Source: Luzula sylvatica
Lineage: Eukaryota > Streptophyta > Magnoliopsida > Poales > Juncaceae
Length of the DNA stretch: 64,000 nucleotides
Direction of reading: 5' to 3'
Assembly: GCA_946800325.1 (NCBI GenBank)
Contig: OX326960.1
Span: forward strand, 49,285,355-49,349,354
Shown: in pieces, positions 27,595-35,973 of the stretch
Numbering within the stretch: position 1 is the stretch's first letter
How the letters are laid out: each line of letters starts with the position of its first letter
Program-made: the position numbers and the translations under genes
Notes under the pieces: model-generated
The model's database searches: none
What the model saw: only the letters and a program-made list of their open reading frames with translations
Told to the model about the DNA's origin: nothing

Positions 27595-27752
27595 GTGGTA
27601 GTTCTTCCAATTTCCAAAAATACCCCCGCCAGGGTTATCAGAGAAATGTTGGGTTTACGCCGAGACAACCTCCGTCGCAGCATGGACCTGGTGGTGCTGG
27701 TGGACCGACAATCCCGTCTTCTAAACGGCACAGGGAGAATGGTCCACAGTGA
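20277..27752 (+). CDS. R3H/DEIH-box RNA helicase with ankyrin insert (NIH/HVT1-like), 15 exons
   Basis: The spliced product is 1,200 aa and resembles the plant nuclear DEIH-box helicase group (NIH, HVT1). Exons: 20277-20394, 20536-20626, 20703-21018, 21103-21177, 21292-21336, 21414-21504, 21594-21652, 21741-21902, 22007-22059, 22137-22170, 22269-22358, 22440-23456, 23600-24158, 26802-27310, 27369-27752. An R3H single-strand-binding domain lies near residues 20-75. Motif I GETGCGKT is at about 206-213, motif II DEIH at 320-323, SAT at 352-354. An ankyrin segment at about 462-520 is inserted between the RecA lobes. Motif [13 protein letters not shown] is followed by QREGRAGR at 673-680, then HA2 and OB regions. 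An acidic run (EEEEEEEEE) and a 13-Asn run from an AAT microsatellite mark the tail. It probably acts as an ATP-dependent RNA helicase in the nucleus. Intron 13 is 2.6 kb because of transposons. The gene looks intact. Confidence 0.93.
24165..24450 (+). repeat. Decayed tandem copy of the intron 13 / exon 14 junction
   Basis: This stretch aligns by eye with 24,472-24,549 joined to 26,652-26,840, which is the true acceptor region. It ends with a fossil of the first 30 or so bases of exon 14: TTAGGGTATGAGGGTGGTAT here versus TTAGGGATTTTGAGGGCGGT in the real exon. The fossil has an internal deletion and would shift the frame if used. Confidence 0.7.
24550..26651. mobile_element. hAT-like element in helicase intron 13 (host of a nested element)
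   Basis: Ends read CATGGTTCGTAATATCGG and, inverted, CATGGTTCTGAATATCGG. They are flanked on both sides by CAAAAAAT (24,542-24,549 and 26,652-26,659), an 8-bp duplication typical of hAT elements. Subterminal regions are rich in CGGCCGAG/CTCGG words. No transposase is present. After removing the nested 970-bp element about 1.1 kb remains. Confidence 0.75.
25076..26045. mobile_element. Mutator-like long-TIR element nested in the hAT-like element
   Basis: Both ends start GGGAAATTTACAAATAACCC. The inverted repeats run about 220 bp with a few differences (left about 25,076-25,300, right about 25,830-26,045). The flanks are TTAATAAAA at 25,067-25,075 and 26,046-26,054, a perfect 9-bp target duplication as made by Mutator-like transposases. 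The interior is AT-rich with no coding capacity. Confidence 0.85.
27560..27595 (+). repeat. AAT microsatellite coding poly-Asn
   Basis: About a dozen AAT triplets lie in the last exon of the helicase and encode a run of 13 asparagines with the neighbouring codon, in the disordered tail. Confidence 0.9.
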
Positions 27753-28459
27753 GTCTGGTTCGTGTGATCTATGGTTGTATGTGGTTTTGTTGTAATGGGA
27801 ATTATTAGATGCGATGTTTTTGGGCGGATTTGAACTTTTGTTGTAGTGATGTTAAAAAGAATATTCCCTGTTTCTGTAGCATTATGTTACGTACCTTAAA
27901 GTAACGGGTAGCATAGTAATATTATTTTCGACAAATGATATCGTAATTAATTCGTACTCTTTATTTAAATTTCATGCATTCATTTAATGAAAAAACGAAG
28001 GTTAGTATGTTAAACTGATTTAACATTTTCAAGTATTCGTGCAAAATACGTAAGAGGACATTTATTCTCGGGATGAGTAAGTGATCTCTAGTTTAGGGTA
28101 GAATAGTAAAAATTTCCAAACCTTTACTAGTTCCTGTTTGGATGTTAAAGATTTGGTTGAGTAATTTTAATTTAAAGAATTCATATATTATTATATTATA
28201 TTATATTACATAACATCACATTGCTTTGTATTGTATTGTATTATTAAAATAATACAAGTAAATTCTATAAAACAATATTTCCATAAAATTTCTTAAATTG
28301 CATCAAAAACATCTCTTGAATTACTAAACTTTTTATATCCTCTAAGGTTTATACTTTTCACAATCCTAATTCCTATAGATTAACCATCATATACTAGAAA
28401 AAACTAGTGCATCCAAACAAACCCTTGAACATGCATATCCTATATATAGGGTTTATACT

Positions 28460-28460
<1 letters not shown>
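27753..28460. other. Helicase 3' flank, no further gene
   Basis: 3' UTR-like sequence is followed by AT-rich DNA. TATTA-type simple repeats occur near 28,180-28,250. No frame or RNA signal is visible. Confidence 0.5.

Positions 28461-28461
<1 letters not shown>

Positions 28462-28502
<41 letters not shown>
28462..28502. repeat. CA dinucleotide microsatellite
   Basis: About 19 CA units lie immediately outside the left end of the inverted-repeat element that begins near 28,503. Confidence 0.95.
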
Positions 28503-28507
<5 letters not shown>

Positions 28508-30205
28508 TTTTCTGATATTTATAAAAACCCCATCACATTTTGAATTCCATTAAAAACTCCCTACAAAGTATATTGAATGCTTATTTTTTAATCCCTGATG
28601 ATGTTCTTTAACATTCCATTCATATCGTATTATTTTGGACCAAAATATCACGCTCAATATTTTTTTTTATAATATATGATTTTGTCTAATTTAAAATAAT
28701 AAATAAATAACAAAGAAAATATAAAAATGACATAATACTTTCTTTCTTAATGATGTTAACTTTCACGCTCCTACCATTTTATTTATTTTTTGACCCAAAA
28801 TATCCCTTATTATATTTTTATAAATTATTTTTATTCAATCCATGCGAATAATAAATAATGTTTGGAGATGTAAATTCATAATATTATATTACGATGTTTT
28901 ATAATATTATTTTGCGATTTCTAATATAATATTTTTATATAAAATATGATTTAATGAAATATATTAGTATTTATATTTGCATGTAATATAAAATCAGTAA
29001 AATAATACTTTATAAATGGTACTACAAAACATCGTAAATAAAATATAATAAAACATCATGTCATTTTATATATTATTTGTTATTTATTGATTATTTTAAA
29101 TTGAACAAAATAATTCATTAATGAAAAATACAGATAGGGGTATATTGGTACAAAATAACATGAAATTGACGGAATATCAAAGTTAACAACATTAGGGATA
29201 AAATAAAATAATTTTTTTTTTTAATAGAAAGAAAAGCGCGATACGCGCTCGATCCAATCAATTTTTATATAAAGAAAAATAAACGGTCTACATCGGGAGT
29301 TAAATTACAAATGATATGATAAATTTAAATACTATGCCCCTAAAAATTTAGCAATACTTTTCTCATGATCGAATTTGATCGTTGATACAAGTCACTAATA
29401 AAGCATGCATCTTCCCCTTTCTTTGAAAAATTCGGTTATTTCGCTCTCTCCAAATGGACCAAATAGTTGCAAGCCATTTGATGTCCCATGCCCTTATCTC
29501 CAAACTCGTTTTAGTTCTTCTATGGTCTCACCAAAAGGATATTAACGAAGTCGCTCCTACATTTGATCGAGGTTCGATTCGGCGCCATAGTTCGGTCGTG
29601 AACGGACATTGCAAGAATAGATGATCACTTGTTTCGAGAGTTTCGGAGCAAAGTATGCAAGCAGGATCGTGGGGCCATCCTCTCTTGAGTAGATTTTCTC
29701 CCGTTAGGATCTTATCATTTAGCACCAACCATTCTAGAATTTTCACTTTAGCGGGCCCCTTAATTTTGAAGAGAGTCGGCGTCCATTCGCTATCCACGCC
29801 TGGGTGGATGATTTGGGCATAAACCCGCGCCGTTGGATATTTATGAGTAGGCCGAAGTATGAGAGATGGTGATTGAGTTGGTGTCGGTTGTGGTAGTAGG
29901 CCTTTGATTGATTCGTAAAGGGGTAAAAGCTTCTTTAGGTCCTTCATGAAGTACGATGCTCGAGTGTTAGGAATCAACGCTATATCCTCAGAATTGTTAA
30001 CGTTGTAAAGGATATTTAGGGTGGAGGACCATTGAGACTCTTTGTCGTGGTCAATCCCTAAAATAAAATAATTCAATATACTTTTAGGGATTTTTGAGGA
30101 AATCCACAAGGTGAGGGAAGTTTTGATAGATATAAAAAAGAAGTCGATAAATTTATCTAAATTTTCGTGAGGGGAGTTTTGATAAATATAACAAACACTC
30201 AACAA
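28503..30205. mobile_element. Eroded long-TIR element, split by a LINE, abutting the PPR gene
   Basis: The left arm (about 28,503-28,680) matches the reverse complement of a right arm made of 29,105-29,213 plus 30,059-30,205. Shared words include AGTATATTGAAT, AATCCCT, TTTTGGACCAAAATA-type sequence and TTTATAAAAACCCC versus TTTATCAAAACTCC. The LINE at 29,214-30,058 sits inside the right arm. The right terminus contains a short internal duplication and ends within about 20 bp of the PPR stop codon. No target duplication could be fixed at the outer ends. Confidence 0.6.
29214..30058 (-). mobile_element. 5'-truncated LINE with zf-RVT domain
   Basis: The poly(A) is the T run at 29,212-29,222. 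Both sides carry TAAAATAAAATAATT (ending 29,213, and again at about 30,059-30,073), a 15-bp target duplication. The minus-strand frame encodes an L1 reverse-transcriptase tail, with WTPTLFKIKGPAKVKILEWL and zinc ligands CILCSETLETSDHLFLQC; the WRERNNRIF tail lies further on toward 29,430. It is truncated at the 5' end, as is usual for LINEs, and is not a functional gene. Confidence 0.85.
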
Positions 30206-30221
30206 GTTGTTAAACAAAGCA

Positions 30222-31751
30222 TCACGAAGAACCCTTCACAGTAACACCAATTGACTTAATAAATTCATCTAAATTTTCGAGCCCTTTCCAATTTACAACC
30301 CCATTAATTAAAACGTCTTGACAAACTGTATCCAAAGGTATTCCTTGACGAGCCATCCTAGAAAGAATGTTTTTAATATCCTCCAATTTTTGCCTTTTGC
30401 AAAATGTATCTAACAAAATAGTATACGTGACTACATTGGGCTCGACTCCTTGTTTTTCCATTTCATCGATCATATTCATAGCCTCGTCAATTTTTCCATC
30501 TTTACAATATCCATTGATGATTGTATTGTAACAGTGTTGATCCGGCATTACACCCACTTGCACAATCCTTTCAAAAAATTCCACCGCTTCGTTTAAACGA
30601 CTTTCTAAGATAAACCCATTCATCAACGAATTACAAGTGACTGCATTTGGTTTCTCGCCTCTTTCTTCCATAACGCGAATAAGTTTTATTGCCTCGAATG
30701 TTTGACCGTTCTTGCACAAATAATCAATGAACGTGCTAAACGTCACAACATCAGGTTTAATTTCGTTATTTATCATCTCAGAAAATACATTAATAGCCAT
30801 GCTCGAGTTACCTTGTTTGCAGTAACCATCAATCAAATTAGTGTATGTGAACAAATCTGGAGCGATCTTTTGATTAACCATTTTTTTAAACATCTCAAAC
30901 GCGACATTCATGTGGTCAGCCTTGCAATGACCATCAATAAGGGTATTGTACACAACTACGTTTGGATGGACTCTTTTAGCAACCATTTCTTTGAAAAGTT
31001 TCAAAGCCTTGTCCGCATTACCGTTCTTGCAGAGAACATCAATAAGGTTGTTATAAGTAAATATATCAGGAACAAGACCATAAGAAATCATTTTGTCGAA
31101 CACCTTAAAGGCGCCGACAATATCGTTGTTTTTACAAAGGCCATCGATTATGGTGTTGTATGTAATCACATCAGGAGCAATTCCCCTATCAGTCATCTCT
31201 TCAAAGAGCTTCAAGGCCTCGACAACATCACCATTTTTACAAAATCCATCAATAAGTATGTTATAAGTTCTGGTTTCTGGAGGAAAACCCATCTGAGACA
31301 TTTTATCGAACAGCTTAGCTGCTTCCCCAATCTCTTTTGCCAAACAAAATCCATGGACAAGAGAGCGTAAGATCACTGGATTAACAGTTAACCCGGCTCT
31401 TAATAATTGACCAAGCACAATGAAACCTAGGTCAACTCGACCCATTCGGCAACAGCAATCAATGGCGATGCCAAATGTATGAGTGCTGGGAGAAAAACCT
31501 CCGACTCGAGCTTGATTCAGGCGGTTAAAGAGAGAGAGAAGAGTTGGGTAACGTTTGGGATGCTGTTTCATACGAGAAATGGATACAAGAAGGGTGTTGA
31601 AATAATAGGTGTGTGGTTTCGGATCCTTGGCCATCAAGAGGCGCTGGAAAAGATCCACTGCTTCGTCCAAACGAAATTTTCCAGATTGGCATCTCTCACT
31701 CACATATTTTTCCAATGCACTTGCTAGCGGCCCTCCTATCCTCGCCGCCAT
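30222..31751 (-). CDS. P-class pentatricopeptide repeat protein (RFL-like)
   Basis: A single uninterrupted frame of 509 aa, as is usual for plant PPR genes. Twelve 35-residue PPR motifs run from about residue 47 to 485, most with the TYN-LIDG-CK-G pattern typical of the Rf-PPR-like group, followed by a partial motif and a short C-terminal tail. There is no E, DYW or SMR domain, so an editing deaminase role is not supported. PPR proteins of this class bind organelle RNA one base per motif and affect stability, processing or translation. The first 40 residues are only weakly like a mitochondrial presequence. Reading residues 5 and 35 of motifs 4-12 gives mostly N-D, N-N, T-D and S-N pairs. The stop codon lies about 20 bp from a transposon end, so the 3' UTR is transposon-derived. 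Confidence 0.93.
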   Translation of the reverse strand: MAARIGGPLASALEKYVSERCQSGKFRLDEAVDLFQRLLMAKDPKPHTYYFNTLLVSISRMKQHPKRYPTLLSLFNRLNQARVGGFSPSTHTFGIAIDCCCRMGRVDLGFIVLGQLLRAGLTVNPVILRSLVHGFCLAKEIGEAAKLFDKMSQMGFPPETRTYNILIDGFCKNGDVVEALKLFEEMTDRGIAPDVITYNTIIDGLCKNNDIVGAFKVFDKMISYGLVPDIFTYNNLIDVLCKNGNADKALKLFKEMVAKRVHPNVVVYNTLIDGHCKADHMNVAFEMFKKMVNQKIAPDLFTYTNLIDGYCKQGNSSMAINVFSEMINNEIKPDVVTFSTFIDYLCKNGQTFEAIKLIRVMEERGEKPNAVTCNSLMNGFILESRLNEAVEFFERIVQVGVMPDQHCYNTIINGYCKDGKIDEAMNMIDEMEKQGVEPNVVTYTILLDTFCKRQKLEDIKNILSRMARQGIPLDTVCQDVLINGVVNWKGLENLDEFIKSIGVTVKGSS

Positions 31752-31789
31752 GGATGAAGCACACTGACAGTATTTGAGTTTTTTTTAGA

Positions 31790-33160
31790 GGTCATATACT
31801 GTATTCCTAATATTTCCTATATTTCCCAGCATCACCGTCTGTATTTTCTTAATTGACGATTAATTAGCATGATTATTAACAAAAATACGTCCGATTAACG
31901 TTAATTAATATATAATTAATATCAATTAATTATTAATGATCATGTTAATTAATATTAATTAATAATTAATTCGTGATATAAATGATGTTGTGGAAAAAAT
32001 GAGAGGGTATGATATAATTATTTTTCTTTTTATTTGATTTCAAGCACAATGACAGACAGGTGAACAATACAGAATCATGGTGCTCCCAGATGGGTCTTTT
32101 ACTCCAAACGAGTCGAGTTTGAATAACACTATTGATGAGTCGGACCTAAGACTGCAAACGAATCGAGTTCGAACGAACTGTGTCTAGTTCAAGCTCGGAT
32201 TTTTCCGCAAAATACTACAACTACTAATCTCTTTTTCAGAAATTTCTTCTCAAAATTTGCCAAAACAAACTGAAGAACAACCAACTCAACTTCCTTTGAA
32301 TCTTACGCAACCATAAAAAAAAATAGTAAGTGGTTTTATAGAATCAAGAAAGATTTGATATATAAGATAAATATAAAGCTAGACTTGTTGTTAAAAACTT
32401 ACAAATTATACTTAACAATTAGTTATTGACTATGATGAAAAATTTTCTCCACTTACTAAACCTACTACTATTCAATTAATTATATCAATTGCAATCTCAA
32501 ATGAATCGTCCATCAAACAAATAGGCATCAACAATGTCTATACTCATAAAATTTCAAAACTGTTATATTATTTTATAAACTTTAATTGTTTATTTTAATT
32601 AATATAAACAATTAGATTAATTATTTTAATGCACATATTTTGTGTACCGTTATTCTGTAGAACACATATATTGATTATTGGAGTTATAAGTTATAAAGGG
32701 GAGATCAAAATAGAGGTTGCATACAATTAAAGAATAGATAACCCCTTGATTAATTGGGTTATGATGGCTATTCGGTTTTGAATGCCCTCATTAATATTAT
32801 TGAATTATATGTTTCCTCCTCCTCCTTTATAAGAAGGTACAAACAAATATACCATATTGTATCCTCCATATACATGTATTCAATTTCTATTTAATAAATA
32901 AATACCTCTCATAAAATGAATAATATAAAATTATATTCTCTATCCAATTTTATTGGCTTGGATTGGTCGAAAATCGGTGTATCTGTCTTCATCCATTTCA
33001 AGACGAAGATTTCCGTTCTGCGACTGTGCTACTAGATCGGAATCGAGACAAATCGGAGGTGTAGAACCTTGGAGATGGAGAAACGAAATATCATGTACGA
33101 AAAAATAAGGTGATTTTGCTCGTTTGGAAAATAATAAATATGATAAATTTGTTTGTATTT
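31790..33160. other. AT-rich intergenic region
   Basis: 31,850-31,980 is dense in TTAATTAATTA-type inverted words. 32,090-32,200 has ACGAGTCGAGTTCGAA-like repeat sequence. No coding, RNA or complete transposon is recognised. Confidence 0.5.
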
Positions 33161-33164
33161 TACA

Positions 33165-33330
33165 AAGATTATAGTAGTCTAGTGGTAAAATTGATGTTTG
33201 GGAGATGATAAGTTATGAGTTCAAGTCCTCAAACCACATATTTTTTTATTTTTTTTTATTTCGGCTCTCCCTATAAAATTCGGCCCCCTTATATATTAAT
33301 TCTGGATCCGTCCCTACACTAGAGGGCGTC
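33165..33330 (+). mobile_element. tRNA-derived SINE-like repeat
   Basis: TAGTCTAGTGG fits a Pol III box A and GAGTTCAAGTCCTC fits box B, about 45 bp apart, followed by a T-rich stretch and GGATCCGTCCCT. A related copy lies at about 60,365-60,510. Boundaries and target duplications are not visible, so it may be part of a larger repeat. Confidence 0.45.
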
Positions 33331-33835
33331 ATCTGTTTTTTTGGCAGCTGTGACACGATCACGCGAATACACCAGACTTGTTCTCGATTTATTTATTATT
33401 ATTTAATTTATCTATTTAATTATTTTATTGAAATATAACCATCTTATTTAACATAAACAATATACATGTCACGATCACAAGGCTTCATTGATACTCTTTA
33501 TCCGAATCATTTGTTTAATAAAAAAAACTCTCTATGAGTTCAACCAAGTTTCTAGAATTCTAGAGTCACGGCACGGGGCTTCAATATCTTCTTGAAGAAT
33601 TTAACTTTCCGTCTCAATCAACACCATTACTTCTCCGCGACAACATTATTGATTTATTGGCATATTGCTACCTATCTAGCTTCAAATCCTTTCAATCAAC
33701 ACCGTTAGATTGGAATCAGATCTCAGCCGTCGATATGAGATAGGTAAAATACACGGTCATGATTGGATGAGTAGTTCATTTAATTAGAGGCTTAATCCCA
33801 GTATAAATAGAGTGTATAATCTAGCAATTAAATTA

Positions 33836-34251
33836 GAGTGGCGCTATTGCAAGAGCCAACATGGCTAAATTGAGAATTATTTCAATTTTGTTTTATCAAA
33901 TGACCGTGTTAATGATTGATATTTTTTACATTTATCTATTAGTTTATTATTTTTCATAAATCATGTAAATAAAAATATTCATATATAAAAATATTTTTAT
34001 TTTTATTTTTTTTAATCATAAATTGTAACATGTCATATATATTTAAATATGAAAATTAGTATATATTGATTTGATTTGATTTTTTCAAAATATTAGGAAA
34101 AATATTTTTGCATTGTTCATGAAAAATATAAATAATAGTATATAAGTATAATATATCAACCATCATAAACAGGGGTATAGTGGTCATTTGATTAAAAAAA
34201 TTTGAAATCGCTCTCAATTTAGCCATGTTAGCTATTGCAATAGAGTCACCC
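33836..34251. mobile_element. hAT-like MITE (416 bp)
   Basis: The left end GAGTGGCGCTATTGCAAGAG and the inverted right end GGGTGACTCTATTGCAATAG begin about 75 bp of inverted repeat that includes AACATGGCTAAATTGAGA. The flanks are TTAAATTA at 33,828-33,835 and 34,252-34,259, an 8-bp duplication. It has no coding capacity. Confidence 0.8.
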
Positions 34252-34259
34252 TTAAATTA

Positions 34260-35040
34260 TTAATTAAAACTATTATTTCTTCAAATAATTTTGAATAAAT
34301 TTTCTATCAGAAATCTATGTCTTTTTGTTAAAGTTCGAATATGCTTAAAGTGCTTATTATGTAAAATAACTTTGAACATGGATATATTACAATTCAAAAT
34401 AATAACAAAACATATAGATAACCATATTTAACTGAATTGTGAAAATTTAATTCGTGATATTTTCTTATTCGTAGATGATATTATCATTATATAATATAAG
34501 AATAAAAAAACAATTAATGTACTTCAAAAAAGGAACAAAAGATGTGATCAGAATGAATGGATGTGTCCATTTTATTTCAAACCGGAGAGGTATATGAGCA
34601 AATCATGCGGTCCAGTGAATAAAGAGTTAGAAAACTAGAAAAAGACTTGAAGCGACATAGCTACAAATTTACTACAACCAACCTCAGTCCTACAAACACC
34701 CATCATCCCAATATGGCAAGAACTCAGATTTACTCTGACTCTCTCTCTATATAACTAAATCCAAATTACGCTCATATTCACATTCTCAATAAACACTTAC
34801 TAACTATTTATAAATATAAGATTTTAAAGTAACCAATTTTTACTAAAATAATTATTTAAGATATAATATTTATACTTTTGTCGCCGACTACAAAAAATAC
34901 TACACGGATAAAGTGCGTAGAAGATCATTGGAACGGAAAAAGATAGGCAAGTGGGAGGTGAGAATAAGAAAGCTATCACCGCCAACAGAGCATAGAAACT
35001 GCACGGAACCTCCCAAGCGTCATTCTATAAGAGCTCTCAT
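34260..35040. other. AT-rich distal promoter of the NPR-like gene
   Basis: No repeats or frames are recognised; AT-rich sequence leads into the motif-rich proximal segment. Confidence 0.4.
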
Positions 35041-35044
35041 TGTA

Positions 35045-35106
35045 TGACGTCATCTCCTCCGTCACCCACTTCACAGCACCGCCCTTCTACGTCATCTCTC
35101 GCGTCA
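35045..35106. promoter_or_regulatory. Cluster of TGACG (as-1-like) motifs
   Basis: In 62 bp there are five TGACG/CGTCA half-sites: palindrome TGACGTCA (35,045-35,052), then CGTCA at 35,060, 35,090 and 35,102. TGA-class bZIP factors, the partners of NPR proteins, bind such sites. The cluster is about 0.9 kb upstream of the NPR3/4-type start codon. Confidence 0.55.
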
Positions 35107-35231
35107 CGAACGCGACTTCACACCGCAATTATGTAATATTTTTCTTTACACCCGGTGCTTGAACAACGTACTCACTGCAATGCATGGTCGACGTTTTCGG
35201 TGCATGAGATTGATGTTTTATCCCCGTTTAC

Positions 35232-35350
35232 TTGACCAAAGACCCCGCTAGTTGGATTGATCGTGATTTATTTTCCTGCCATTTGTTTTGTACGTCTTTT
35301 TACTTGACTGCTAGTTGGGAGGCCGAAACCAATGAATGCAGACCACGTCA
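35232..35350. promoter_or_regulatory. W-box pair and CCACGTCA site
   Basis: TTGACC (35,232) and TTGACT (35,304) match the W-box, the WRKY-binding consensus. CCACGTCA lies at 35,343. All three are upstream of the duplicated leader of the NPR-like gene. Confidence 0.45.
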
Positions 35351-35438
35351 TTGTTATGTAAATTTGTGCAGATTTTGTGAGTATTGGTGGGCAACAAAAT
35401 ATTGTGGTCGTCAGAAAAAAGAAATTAAATTATTAAAG

Positions 35439-35668
35439 AATTATTACTGTTGAAAAGGCTAAAAAAATAAGTGGAGAGAAGTGGAAATCTCATTTTTCCT
35501 TCTTTTCTGTCTCCTACTTTTTCTTCGCCTTTTTCTCTTGTTTATTTTGGTGAAATTATTACTGTTGAAAAGGCTAAAAAAATAAGTGGAGAGAAGTGGA
35601 AATCTCATTTTTCCTTCTTTTCTGTCTCCTACTTTTTCTTCGCCTTTTTCTCTTGTTTATTTTGGTGA
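35439..35668 (+). repeat. Perfect 115-bp tandem duplication in the NPR-like leader/promoter
   Basis: The segment 35,439-35,553 is followed directly by an apparently identical copy to 35,668. The unit contains a long pyrimidine-rich tract (CTCATTTTTCCTTCTTTTCT). It ends about 305 bp before the start codon, so it is probably 5' UTR or core promoter. Confidence 0.95.
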
Positions 35669-35973
35669 AATTTCTCGTCTGTTACTGTCTGATTTTCATG
35701 CAATTCAATATTTTTTTAGTTAGGACTGTTCTTATCCGTTTTGTAGTTTGAATTTATTCTGGTAGTTGTCTTGTATTCCGTTTTGATTTTGTCGATTTTG
35801 AGTGATTTTTTGTAGTGTTTGAGAGTTAAAAAGTCAAATTACTTGTAATTTGATATTTTGTTTAATAGTTTTAATCTTAATTTGGTGATTCGAATTCATT
35901 AAATAGTTTCGCCTTGAAAAAAACTATGAAAGGATCAAATTAGTGGTTGATCGACTTCAAGTAGGGTTTTATC

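Noticed and set aside
29528..30217. Single 229-codon gene downstream of the PPR gene
   Set aside because: The frame joins a LINE zf-RVT tail to transposon-arm sequence across a LINE target duplication; it is a chance fusion frame.
30702..31727. Long plus-strand frames opposite the PPR gene
   Set aside because: They are antisense shadows of the repeated PPR codons.
35232..35668. Short proteins upstream of the NPR-like gene
   Set aside because: They overlap promoter motifs and a perfect 115-bp tandem duplication in the leader and have no conserved features.
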